A stretch of 64,000 nt of DNA from an uncultured Tenacibaculum sp. (GTDB taxonomy: Bacteria; Bacteroidota; Bacteroidia; Flavobacteriales; Flavobacteriaceae). The stretch lies in NCBI GenBank assembly GCA_947492185.1, contig CANLMR010000004.1, forward strand, positions 1-64,000. The letters run 5' to 3'. This document shows positions 9,548 to 17,920 of this stretch, piece after piece; position 1 is the stretch's first letter, and every line of letters begins with the position of its first letter. Under the pieces are notes generated by a model. It was not told the DNA's origin and searched no databases. It saw nothing but the letters and a program-made list of their open reading frames with translations. Made by a program: the position numbers and the translations under genes.

Positions 9548-10681
9548 ATGAAAACTAAATACTTAATTTTATTATTTTCAACCTCGTTTTTTATTTGCTG
9601 CACCTCAAATAAAAAGAACAAAGTAAATAAGGATACAAAAGAATTAGTAACAATTACTAAAGACTCTCTTATCTACAGTTTTGTGTTTTTAGGGTGTAAT
9701 AGAGTAGATAGACATCAAGAATATGATACTACAGCAACTAATGCCTCAACAGCAAATTTATATGTAATGAAAAGAATTTGGAATGAGGTTGCATCTTTAG
9801 ATAATAAACCAGATTTATTCTTCTTTTTAGGAGATATGGTATTAGGAGAAAGTACAACAAAAAAATTAGATAGTCAATTAAAAGCTTGGGTAGATTTATA
9901 TAAGGATACAAGCTTTAGTTCAATTAGTAGCTCAGGAATAGAAACAGTTGCAGTTCCTGGAAATCACGAAATGTTATATTATCATGATTATGGGGTAAAA
10001 AATCACGATGAATGGCCATTAGCTGGAGCAACTGATTTATGGATGAATCATATGGGGCAATTTATGCCTAAAGATAGAGATGTTGTTACTGGTAATGATA
10101 GCATTAATAACCAGATGACATTTGCTTTTACTAGAAAAAACATAGGGTTTGTTTTAATGAATACAGATACATATAATACACCAACTTCTAAAAATCCTTA
10201 CGGACTTGAAGGGCAAATTCCTACAAATTGGATTATAAATAAAGTTGAAGAGTATAAGAATAATCCTTCAATTGATCATGTTTTTGTTTTAGGACATAAA
10301 CCTTATTATGTTTTTGATAACGGAAAAGCTACACCAAAAACGGGGCACAAAGGACTTCCTGAAGGACCAGTTTTATGGCCCAAATTAAGAGATAATAATG
10401 TAATTGCAATGCTTTCAGCTCATAAACATGATTATCAAAGAATGCAACCTAATGGAGATAAAACTTACCAAGTAATTGCAGGTAATGCAGGAAGCCCTGG
10501 TGAAGCAGTTTTTTTTGGATATACTAAAATAGATATTATGAGTTCTGGAGAAATTCAACTTACTTCTATGGGCTTTGATAAAGGTAATCCTTACTATATG
10601 GCAGTGCCAAAAAATCCAACAACTATTAGAGATCAAACTATATTAACTTGGACAAAAAATGCAAATCCATATTCAAATTAA
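9548..10681 (+). CDS. Calcineurin-like metallophosphoesterase lipoprotein
   Basis: The reading frame is open from 9506, but the Met at 9548 directly precedes a clean lipoprotein signal (MKTKYLILLFS...CC), so I choose it; the product is 377 residues. The dinuclear metallophosphoesterase motifs are FLGDMV (GD), PGNHE, the LGHKP motif near residue 246 and SAHKHDYQRM, the last in place of GHxH. The usual first D-x-H motif is replaced by FLGCNRVDRHQ, so the metal site may be altered or recruit a different residue. The anchored location implies action on extracytoplasmic phosphoesters; the substrate is unknown. It lies between the macroglobulin gene and pbpC, reading the same way, but a terminator upstream makes it a separate transcription unit. 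Confidence 0.85.
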   Translation: MKTKYLILLFSTSFFICCTSNKKNKVNKDTKELVTITKDSLIYSFVFLGCNRVDRHQEYDTTATNASTANLYVMKRIWNEVASLDNKPDLFFFLGDMVLGESTTKKLDSQLKAWVDLYKDTSFSSISSSGIETVAVPGNHEMLYYHDYGVKNHDEWPLAGATDLWMNHMGQFMPKDRDVVTGNDSINNQMTFAFTRKNIGFVLMNTDTYNTPTSKNPYGLEGQIPTNWIINKVEEYKNNPSIDHVFVLGHKPYYVFDNGKATPKTGHKGLPEGPVLWPKLRDNNVIAMLSAHKHDYQRMQPNGDKTYQVIAGNAGSPGEAVFFGYTKIDIMSSGEIQLTSMGFDKGNPYYMAVPKNPTTIRDQTILTWTKNANPYSN

Positions 10682-10749
10682 ATATAATTTAGGAGTGAAT
10701 AAACTTTATTACATTTGCTCCTGATTTTTTAATTTTTGGATTAGCTATA

Positions 10750-11415
10750 ATGAAAAAGAACACCTTACTTACAGTAATTTGTGTACTATTATTTACCTCT
10801 TGTGTAGTAAAAAAGGATTACGTTAATAATATCATAAAAGAAGGAGATATAACAAATCCACAAGAAAAAATAGTTTTAGTAACTGGTTTTGAAAATATTA
10901 GAGTTAATAATTTCACTAAAACTTTTGAGAAAAATTTTTCAACAGATAGTTTATTTGTTGATGCTTACATAAATGAATTTATTACTGAAGCAAAAAAGAA
11001 TAATATTTACTCAGATTATTTAGTTGATGTAAGTTCTAATTGGGAAGAATTAAATAAAGGCATAAATGCTGATAGATTTGTTTTAAATGATTTGTTTACG
11101 AATAGTAATGCAGATTATATGATTAGTTTTTCAAACTTTGAAATAACCAATAGAGTAGAAACATCTTATGCACCTGCTGTTGGCCCAAATGGAGGAGCAG
11201 GAACCCATACATCAATAGAGTATTGTATTATAAATGTAGAAGTAATTATTTATGACACAAAAACACAAAGAAAAATTTTAGAATTTGTTACAACTGGTGA
11301 AAGTTCTGTGTTTTTGTTTAATTTTACTAAAACATTCTTAAGAGCAAAAACACGTTCGATAAAACATATTATTAATTATTTAAAAAATGGTCAGGTTACA
11401 TATACTAAATATTAA
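10750..11415 (+). CDS. Unknown lipoprotein between the phosphoesterase and pbpC
   Basis: I do not recognise the family. The 221-residue protein has a lipoprotein signal ending FTSC at Cys18, then a mixed alpha/beta region. A Gly-rich loop (AVGPNGGAGTHT, residues ~143-154) is flanked by beta strands (YMISFSNFEI; IINVEVIIYD). The last 40 residues are basic. The strand-loop-strand layout and the phrase NADYMISFSNFEI recall periplasmic proteins that sense or assemble at the envelope, but that is only an impression. It is codirectional with pbpC (70-bp gap). A -7-like TACATTTG (10710-10717) overlaps a weak AGGAG...CTCCT hairpin in the upstream gap. Confidence 0.7.
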   Translation: MKKNTLLTVICVLLFTSCVVKKDYVNNIIKEGDITNPQEKIVLVTGFENIRVNNFTKTFEKNFSTDSLFVDAYINEFITEAKKNNIYSDYLVDVSSNWEELNKGINADRFVLNDLFTNSNADYMISFSNFEITNRVETSYAPAVGPNGGAGTHTSIEYCIINVEVIIYDTKTQRKILEFVTTGESSVFLFNFTKTFLRAKTRSIKHIINYLKNGQVTYTKY

Positions 11416-11485
11416 CTCTAGTGTTGTAGTTTGATAGATTTGTTAGTAGATTTATTCAAATTTTCTATATAGAAAAGAAAGGTAA

Positions 11486-13834
11486 ATGAATAAAATCATA
11501 TATATATTAATTAAACATTGGAAGAGGCTAATAATTTTTCTGATTCTTTTTGTTGTTTACTTTCTTTCCTTACCAAAACAATTATTTAAAGATCCTACTT
11601 CTACTGTACTTTTTTCTAAAAACAATGAATTACTTGGTGCTACTATTGCTAAAGATGGTCAATGGCGTTTTCCTGAATTAGATTCTGTGCCTTATAAATT
11701 TAAACATTGCCTTATTCAATTTGAAGATGCATATTTTTATAAACATTTTGGTTTTAATCCAGTTTCAATTGGAAAAGCCTTTTTTGAAAATCGACGTGCA
11801 AAAAGAATAGTTAGAGGAGGAAGTACTATAACACAACAAGTAATTCGTTTATCAAGAAAAAATAAGGAAAGAAGTTATACAGAAAAGTTAAAAGAACTCA
11901 TTTTAGCTACACGTTTAGAGTTTAGATACTCAAAAGAAAAAATATTAAATCTCTATAGTTCACATGCACCTTTTGGAGGAAATGTAGTTGGATTAGAAAT
12001 GGCTGCATGGCGATATTATGGTTTGCGTCCAAATCAGCTTTCTTGGGCAGAGAGCGCAACTTTAGCTGTTCTTCCTAATGCCCCTTCATTAATTTATCCT
12101 GGTAAAAATCAAATAAAATTAAAGAATAAAAGAAATAGATTATTAAAAAAACTCTATCAAAAAAATATTATAGATAGTATTACCTACGTGCTAGCAATTG
12201 AAGAAGAGCTACCTCAAAAACCGTATACATTACCAACATTATCTCAACATTTTCTTCAAGAAATAAGAAAAGAACATGAAGGAAAAAGAGTAGTAAGTTC
12301 TATTGATTACTTTTTGCAAAAACAAGTAAATAATCTTACAAGTCAGCATTATCAATTAATGAAGCAAAATGAAGTACATAACTTAGCGGCTTTGGTGTTA
12401 GACATAGAAACTAGAAAGGTAATTGCTTACATTGGTAATTCGCCAACAAGTGTAAAAAATCATAAAGATGTAAATAATGTAATCTCTCCAAGAAGTACTG
12501 GAAGTACTTTAAAACCTTTTTTGTTTGCTCATATGCTGGAATCTGGAGATTTACTACCTACTCAATTGTTAAAAGACATTCCTACAGATATTGCTGGGTA
12601 TATACCAAAAAATTTCGATTTGCGTTATGATGGAGCCGTTCCAGCTAATGAAGCATTGACCAGATCATTAAACATCCCAGCTGTAAGATCTCTTCGAAAA
12701 TATGGCCTGCAGAAATTTCTAGAAGATCTAAAAGATTATGATATAAAGAATATCAATAAATCAGCCGATTATTATGGTTTGTCGCTAGTGTTAGGTGGAG
12801 CAGAAGCAAGTCTTTGGGATTTGTGTAAAGTTTTTGCAGGATATGCGGGAACTGTAAATCATTATGAAACGTTAAAACATAATTATTATGAAAACGAATT
12901 TCAAGAACCAAGCTATTTAAATAGTAAGATGGTTGATTATGGTAAAGTTAAAGAAAAGTCAAAGCATATTGATGCGGGTTCAGCTTATATAACTTTAAAT
13001 ACATTAACTGAAGTTAACCGTCCCTTATCAGATCAAGCTTGGAAGTATTATGACTCTTCTCAAAAAATTGCTTGGAAAACAGGAACAAGTTTTGGGAACA
13101 AAGATGCTTGGGCTATAGGAACAACATCAAAATATGTAGTTGGTGTTTGGGTTGGTAATTCTGATGGAGAAGGTAGACCAGATGTTACTGGTGTAGGAAG
13201 CGCAGCACCATTGCTATTTAAAATATTTGATATTTTACCAAAATCAGATTGGTTTTTAGAACCTTATGAAGATCTTTTAGAGGAAAATGTATGCGAAGAA
13301 AGTGGTTATTTAGCATTACCAATTTGTGAAAAAACAAAAAAAAGAATCTCTAAGAATGGAGTAAGAGCTAAATCTTGCCCTTATCATAAGCAAATACAAT
13401 TAGATGCTTCAGAAACTTATCGTGTTAATTCCAATTGTAGTCCAACGAACCAAATGAAAATAAAAACATGGTTTGTGCTACCTCCATTAGTAGCCTACTT
13501 TTACAAGCAAAAAAATCCAGATTATACTAAAATTCCAGACTATTTAGAAGAATGTAATATTGCTGAGAAAAATGTTATTGACTTTATTTTTCCAGTTAAA
13601 TACAAATCTAAATTATCGTTAACTAAAGGAAATGATGGTAAGTTAAACCCTGTCATTCTAAAATTGACTCATACAAATCCAAATGCTAAAATATTTTGGT
13701 ATTTAGATGGTGAGTTTATAAAGCAAACTGTTGATTATCATGAACTACCAGTTGTAGCTAATATTGGGGAACATGTAATAACAGTAATAGACGATTTTGG
13801 AAATGAGTTTAAAAGAATATTAATTATTCAATAA
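11486..13834 (+). CDS. pbpC: Penicillin-binding protein 1C (bifunctional class A PBP)
   Basis: This peptidoglycan glycosyltransferase/transpeptidase is 782 residues, the normal PBP1C length. One N-terminal TM segment (residues ~14-30) anchors it. The GT51 domain shows EDAYFYKHFGFNP with catalytic Glu80 and GGSTITQQ (111-118). The transpeptidase domain has SxxK as S340-T-L-K343, an SLN triad motif (RSLNIP) and KTGT at 531-534. The C-terminus is the BiPBP_C domain typical of PbpC and absent from PBP1A. Its position downstream of the alpha-2-macroglobulin gene matches the conserved yfhM-pbpC linkage, interpreted as repair of the wall when the envelope is breached. No operator is evident. Identification is secure. 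Confidence 0.95.
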   Translation: MNKIIYILIKHWKRLIIFLILFVVYFLSLPKQLFKDPTSTVLFSKNNELLGATIAKDGQWRFPELDSVPYKFKHCLIQFEDAYFYKHFGFNPVSIGKAFFENRRAKRIVRGGSTITQQVIRLSRKNKERSYTEKLKELILATRLEFRYSKEKILNLYSSHAPFGGNVVGLEMAAWRYYGLRPNQLSWAESATLAVLPNAPSLIYPGKNQIKLKNKRNRLLKKLYQKNIIDSITYVLAIEEELPQKPYTLPTLSQHFLQEIRKEHEGKRVVSSIDYFLQKQVNNLTSQHYQLMKQNEVHNLAALVLDIETRKVIAYIGNSPTSVKNHKDVNNVISPRSTGSTLKPFLFAHMLESGDLLPTQLLKDIPTDIAGYIPKNFDLRYDGAVPANEALTRSLNIPAVRSLRKYGLQKFLEDLKDYDIKNINKSADYYGLSLVLGGAEASLWDLCKVFAGYAGTVNHYETLKHNYYENEFQEPSYLNSKMVDYGKVKEKSKHIDAGSAYITLNTLTEVNRPLSDQAWKYYDSSQKIAWKTGTSFGNKDAWAIGTTSKYVVGVWVGNSDGEGRPDVTGVGSAAPLLFKIFDILPKSDWFLEPYEDLLEENVCEESGYLALPICEKTKKRISKNGVRAKSCPYHKQIQLDASETYRVNSNCSPTNQMKIKTWFVLPPLVAYFYKQKNPDYTKIPDYLEECNIAEKNVIDFIFPVKYKSKLSLTKGNDGKLNPVILKLTHTNPNAKIFWYLDGEFIKQTVDYHELPVVANIGEHVITVIDDFGNEFKRILIIQ

Positions 13835-13900
13835 ACTGCTCAAATATTTAATTTTTTTTTAGAATAAAAGCTCTACATTTACAGTTATTAATTTCAAAAG

Positions 13901-15715
13901 ATGTTAGAACTAGCAGGTATAATAATATTAGGGATTTTAGCACAATGGGTAGCTTGGAAATTAAAAATACCAGCTATTTTACCTTTAATTTTAATTGGTT
14001 TATTAGTTGGTCCAGTTGCAGCAGAATTTTTTAGTGAAAATGGAAGTAAATGGATAGAACCAATCTGGAATGGTAAAAAAGGATTGTTTCCAGGAGAAGG
14101 CCTTTTTTATTTTGTATCCTTAGCTATAAGTATTATACTTTTTGAAGGAGGACTAACACTAAAAAAGAGCGAAATTAATAATGTAGGTCCAGTTATTACT
14201 AAGCTAATAACTTTAGGTTCTGTGGTTACTTTTTTCTTGGCTGGAATTTTCGCACACTACATATTTGGATTAGGCTGGGACTTATCATTATTATTTTCGT
14301 CATTAATTATAGTGACTGGCCCAACAGTAATTTCACCAATTTTAAGAAATATACCGTTAAAAAAAGATGTAGCTGCTGTATTAAAATGGGAAGGAATTTT
14401 AATAGATCCAATTGGAGCTTTAGTTGCTGTTTTAGTATTTGAATTTATTAGTGTAGGAGGTGAAGATGGTTTTACTCAAACAGCTTTAATTGAATTCTTT
14501 AAAATTGTATTATTCGGAACCTCATTAGGATTTGTTTTTGCTAAAGCATTGATTTTCTTTATCAACAGAAAATTTGTACCACATTATTTATTGAATGTTG
14601 TATCATTATCGATGGTACTTTTAGTATTTGTATTATCAGATTTATTAGCTCATGAATCAGGTCTTTTAGCTGTTGTAGTAATGGGAATGGTAATAGCAAA
14701 TAGTAAATTAAAAAGCTTTGATGAATTACTATACTTTAAAGAATCGCTTACTGTCTTACTAATATCTATATTATTCATTTTGTTAGCAGCAAATATGGAT
14801 ATGTCTCAGTTAGAGTTAATTTATAACTGGAAAACTGTTTTGCTTTTTGCTTTAGTGGTTTTTGTAGTTCGTCCGTTAGGTGTCTTTCTTAGTACACATA
14901 AATCTACATTAAAATTAAATGAAAAAATATTTATTAGTTGGGTAGGACCAAGGGGTATTGTTGCTGCTGGTATTGCTTCATTATTTGGAACTAAATTGAT
15001 GAAACAAGGAGTAGAAGGAGCAAATTACATTACGCCTTTAGTCTTTATGGTAGTATTAGGAACTGTATTACTAAATGCAACTACAGCTAGAATGCTTGCC
15101 AAAATGATTGGTGTCTTCTTAAAAAAATCGGAAGCTATTGTTTTTGTTGGTGCATCTAGATCTGCCAGATTAATAGCTAAATTTTTAATTGATAATAACA
15201 GAAGAGTAATTTTATTAGATAGTAATAAAGATTATGTAAACGACGCTAAAGAGATGGGAATAGAGGCTTTTAATATTGATATTTACAATGATAATTTAGA
15301 TAGCAATGTTGAATTGAGTGATGTTGGTTACTTAATTGCTATGACTGGTAGTGATGTTATTAATAAATATGCATTAGAACGTTTTTCTGGAGTTTTTGGA
15401 GAAATGGGAGCTTATAGATTAGCTACATCTAGAGAAGTTACCTCTAGAAAACCAGAAAATTCTGATACGTTATTCACAGCTAATGATGACTATATTAATT
15501 TAACAGAAACCATTAGAGACTATCCTAAAATTAATGAGTTAAAAGTAACATCTTCTGAGGACTTTAAAGGAAAAGTTACTATTATTAATGAGAATAGTAA
15601 AGCTATTCCTTTGTTCTTAAAATCAAATTCACAGATTAAGATTTTAGCAGAGGTAAATGAACAAGATATTAAAGAAAATGATGTTATTGTTTATGTTGGA
15701 GAAGAAATAGCTTAA
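13901..15715 (+). CDS. CPA-family cation/proton antiporter with C-terminal TrkA-N domain
   Basis: The 604-residue protein has a membrane domain of about 12 helices (residues 1-405) and a soluble C-terminal nucleotide-binding domain. The membrane part carries TGPTVISPILRNIPL and the following KWEGILIDPIGALVAV, the ion-binding DP region of NhaP/CPA1-type exchangers. The C-terminal part starts IVFVGASRSARLIAKFL and follows the Rossmann pattern of TrkA-N/RCK domains, with an acidic residue (LLDSN) at the end of strand 2 for NAD(H) binding. It most likely exchanges Na+ or K+ for H+ across the inner membrane under control of a nucleotide; which cation cannot be told from sequence. The gene is alone, 66 bp after pbpC. 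Confidence 0.88.
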   Translation: MLELAGIIILGILAQWVAWKLKIPAILPLILIGLLVGPVAAEFFSENGSKWIEPIWNGKKGLFPGEGLFYFVSLAISIILFEGGLTLKKSEINNVGPVITKLITLGSVVTFFLAGIFAHYIFGLGWDLSLLFSSLIIVTGPTVISPILRNIPLKKDVAAVLKWEGILIDPIGALVAVLVFEFISVGGEDGFTQTALIEFFKIVLFGTSLGFVFAKALIFFINRKFVPHYLLNVVSLSMVLLVFVLSDLLAHESGLLAVVVMGMVIANSKLKSFDELLYFKESLTVLLISILFILLAANMDMSQLELIYNWKTVLLFALVVFVVRPLGVFLSTHKSTLKLNEKIFISWVGPRGIVAAGIASLFGTKLMKQGVEGANYITPLVFMVVLGTVLLNATTARMLAKMIGVFLKKSEAIVFVGASRSARLIAKFLIDNNRRVILLDSNKDYVNDAKEMGIEAFNIDIYNDNLDSNVELSDVGYLIAMTGSDVINKYALERFSGVFGEMGAYRLATSREVTSRKPENSDTLFTANDDYINLTETIRDYPKINELKVTSSEDFKGKVTIINENSKAIPLFLKSNSQIKILAEVNEQDIKENDVIVYVGEEIA

Positions 15716-15798
15716 ATCAATACGGAAATCCACATTTTTTGATGCAGTAAATACATTTTTTATCATGAAGCTAAAAAGTAGTTTTGTGTATATAAAAG

Positions 15799-16086
15799 AT
15801 GTTATTTATGGAGGAAATTGTTTTTAAAGAACTGCTAAAGGACACTAAATTTTGTAAAATAGAATATTTTATTAAAAGTATAGTAGTAAATAATTTAAGT
15901 AGAGAAATTACTTACGAAGAAGTTAAAGAATCAGTTTTAAAATTAATACTATATAGATTTATAAAAATTGATATTACTTCTAAAACAGATTGTATTACTA
16001 AAGAAGATAACTTTTATGAGGCTAAAGAATTAGGAAGTGTAGAATCTTGGTTAGAACAAAAACGCTCTTTAGTTAGTATGACTTAA
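15799..16086 (+). CDS. Small hypothetical protein
   Basis: I do not recognise this 95-residue protein. It is soluble and rich in Lys, Glu and Ile, with predicted helices and no signal peptide or motif. Two starts are possible: ATG at 15799 (MLFMEEI) or ATG at 15808 (MEEI); a -7-like TAGTTTTG at 15779-15786 fits either. The stop codon abuts the stop codon of the convergent dnaX tau tail with no spare base. Base composition resembles the neighbours. It is probably real, given the clean start region and full-length frame, but no function can be offered. Confidence 0.55.
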   Translation: MLFMEEIVFKELLKDTKFCKIEYFIKSIVVNNLSREITYEEVKESVLKLILYRFIKIDITSKTDCITKEDNFYEAKELGSVESWLEQKRSLVSMT

Positions 16087-16740
16087 TTAAATATCTAAAC
16101 CAAAAGTGTTTTTTAACTTTTCTAAAAGAGGATTTTTTTCTTTTAGTTTTTCGTACTTCTCTTGAGGAGTATATGCAAATTTCTTTTCAACCGTTTCATT
16201 CACATCTATGGTAATTACAATACCGTAATTATTTAGCTTTTCTCTTAAAAATTTTAATAAAGCAGGTCTTCCTTTTTCAAGTTGACTTTTCATAAGTTTA
16301 TTAGGAAGAGTAACTGAAATTCCAAAATTTTCCTTTAAACTTGGTTGACCAGCCAACAAAATTGAAGCAATATTTTTTTCTCCAAGTTCTTGTAGTTTAA
16401 AGTAATATTTTTTCCAACTTTCTTTTAATTGTTCCTCATTAAAAGGAGTTCTAGGGTGATTGTCAAAATTTTCTTCTTCATCATTAACTTCTTTTACTTC
16501 TCTTTTTTCTTGTAAACTTTTTAAAGATAATGCAGAGGTTCTTCTCTTAATGTTTTTAATAGAAGGTTTAGTAATCTCTTTTACTAAACTAGGAGTCTTT
16601 TCTACTTGTGTTTTGTTTGTAGTTTTTGGTTTGGTAGTAGGTACTAACTCTTTTTGTACTTTTTTAATGGTAGGCGATAAAGATGTAAAAAAAGTAGCAG
16701 GAATTATAAAGTTACTAGATTTTTTTTTTCTCTCCATCAA
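16087..16740 (-). CDS. dnaX: DnaX tau-specific C-terminal part (shifted frame)
   Basis: This 217-residue frame overlaps the end of the gamma-length dnaX ORF and continues in the +1 frame right after a run of ten A residues. The first part (residues ~20-110) is a Ser/Lys/Pro/Glu-rich linker. The last 110 residues (WKKYYFKLQELGEKNIASILL ... EKNPLLEKLKNTFGLDI) form a conserved domain that closes full-length Bacteroidota DnaX proteins and fits the part of tau that contacts polymerase and helicase. With nine A residues the two frames would fuse into one protein of about 570 residues. I read it as the tau extension, made by slippage, rather than an independent gene starting at its ATG ATG. A sequencing error in the A run is the alternative. 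Confidence 0.8.
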   Translation of the reverse strand: MMERKKKSSNFIIPATFFTSLSPTIKKVQKELVPTTKPKTTNKTQVEKTPSLVKEITKPSIKNIKRRTSALSLKSLQEKREVKEVNDEEENFDNHPRTPFNEEQLKESWKKYYFKLQELGEKNIASILLAGQPSLKENFGISVTLPNKLMKSQLEKGRPALLKFLREKLNNYGIVITIDVNETVEKKFAYTPQEKYEKLKEKNPLLEKLKNTFGLDI

Positions 16741-17791
16741 AACTGATAGAGGCTAGTTGCATTAGACAAAGTTCAACTAAGAGTCGCTGATTTTTACTGG
16801 ATTTATATTTTAAATCACAGTCATTTGCTTTATCAATAGCGGGTAATAAAAATGGCATAGAAGCTTTTACAGCTTGTTCTAAATATTTCTTTTTAATAGT
16901 ATCACCAACTTCTAGTAAACTAATCGTAGCATTGTCTTTTGCCACTAGTAAATCTCTAAAATGTGAAGCTAAACCACTAATAAAATGTTGTCCTTCGAAT
17001 CCTTTGGATAAAACATCATTATAGGCCATTAATACTTCAGGAATTTTATTTTCTAATAATAAATCTGTCATATTAAAGTAAACTTCATAATCTAAAACAT
17101 TTAGATTTTGAGTTACCGCCTCACGAGTTAAATTATTTCCAGAAAAACTTACAACTCTATCAAAAATAGATAAAGCATCACGCATTGCACCATCTGCCTT
17201 TTGAGCAATAATATGTAGTGCATCATCTTCTGCTGTAATATTTTCTCGTTCACAAATGGTCTTTAAATAATTTTTAGCATCTAAAACACCAATTCTTTTG
17301 AAATCAAAAATCTGACAACGGGATAAAATTGTTGGAATGATTTTATGTTTTTCAGTGGTTGCTAAAATAAAAATTGCATGTGCAGGAGGTTCTTCTAATG
17401 TTTTTAAAAAAGCATTAAAAGCTGCTTGAGAAAGCATATGAACCTCATCAATAATATAAACTTTATATTTTCCTGTTTGAGGAGGTATACGAACCTGATC
17501 TGTTAAACTTCTAATATCATCAACAGAATTATTTGAAGCAGCATCTAATTCAAAAATGTTAAATGCAAAATCTTCATCAGTATTCTCTGAACTTTCCTGA
17601 TTAATACGTTTAGCAAGTATACGAGCACATGATGTTTTACCAACTCCACGCGGTCCTGTAAATAAAAGTGCTTGTGCTAAATGGTTGTTTTTAATAGCAT
17701 TTTCTAAGGTATTTGTTATGGCTTGCTGCCCAACAACATCCTCAAAATTTTGAGGACGATATTTACGTGCAGATACTATAAAATGTTCCAT
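16715..17791 (-). CDS. dnaX: DNA polymerase III gamma subunit (DnaX, in-frame product)
   Basis: DnaX is the ATPase of the replication clamp loader. The 358 residues hold the AAA+ core: P-loop GPRGVGKT (46-53), Walker B DEVH (115-118), sensor-1 TTEKH and the SRC motif (Arg finger), then the lid and collar domains. The zinc module normally found after the P-loop (four Cys between helix and strand) is missing; the region reads KRINQESSENTDEDFAFNIF. The frame ends ...GEKKKI-stop immediately past the A10 run, so normal translation yields a gamma-length protein. The tau tail follows in another frame. A good promoter sits upstream (17813-17843). Identification is secure; how tau is made is inference. 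Confidence 0.93.
   Translation of the reverse strand: MEHFIVSARKYRPQNFEDVVGQQAITNTLENAIKNNHLAQALLFTGPRGVGKTSCARILAKRINQESSENTDEDFAFNIFELDAASNNSVDDIRSLTDQVRIPPQTGKYKVYIIDEVHMLSQAAFNAFLKTLEEPPAHAIFILATTEKHKIIPTILSRCQIFDFKRIGVLDAKNYLKTICERENITAEDDALHIIAQKADGAMRDALSIFDRVVSFSGNNLTREAVTQNLNVLDYEVYFNMTDLLLENKIPEVLMAYNDVLSKGFEGQHFISGLASHFRDLLVAKDNATISLLEVGDTIKKKYLEQAVKASMPFLLPAIDKANDCDLKYKSSKNQRLLVELCLMQLASISFDGEKKKI
16720..16729 (-). other. A10 slippery run joining gamma and tau frames of dnaX
   Basis: On the coding strand the bases read GAG followed by ten A residues and then TCTAG. The zero frame stops at that TAG. Removing one A, adding two, or a +1 ribosomal shift opens the 200-residue tau tail. 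Homopolymer A runs are known to cause transcriptional slippage in Thermus thermophilus dnaX, while E. coli uses a -1 ribosomal shift. A -1 shift here would reach a stop within a few codons. Confidence 0.75.
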
Positions 17792-17812
17792 TAATACTCT
17801 TAAATTCTATAA

Positions 17813-17843
17813 CAAATGTAGCAAACCCAACTAGTATTGACAA
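17813..17843 (-). promoter_or_regulatory. dnaX promoter, Bacteroidota type
   Basis: On the minus strand a TTG (complement of 17841-17843) is followed after 20 bp by TACATTTG (complement of 17813-17820), matching the TTG-N19/20-TAnnTTTG consensus. The predicted start lies roughly 15 nt before the ATG at 17791. Confidence 0.65.
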
Positions 17844-17860
17844 ACAAAGTTTTAAACAAT

Positions 17861-17897
17861 AAAAAATCCCACACTTAATTAATTAAGTGTGAGATTT
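17861..17897 (-). terminator. Intrinsic terminator after the DUF6607 gene
   Basis: A 17-bp stem with one mismatch (17864-17880 with 17881-17897; the central bases form the loop) is followed on the minus strand by a T run. It lies 24 bp past the stop of the DUF6607 gene and upstream of the dnaX promoter, so it insulates dnaX. Confidence 0.75.
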
Positions 17898-17920
17898 AAA
17901 ACAACACAAATTAATGAACA

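Noticed and set aside
16087..17791. dnaX as a pseudogene broken by a frameshift
   Set aside because: Both parts are intact and conserved, and the break sits exactly on an A10 run ending in a stop, which fits a slippage mechanism better than decay.
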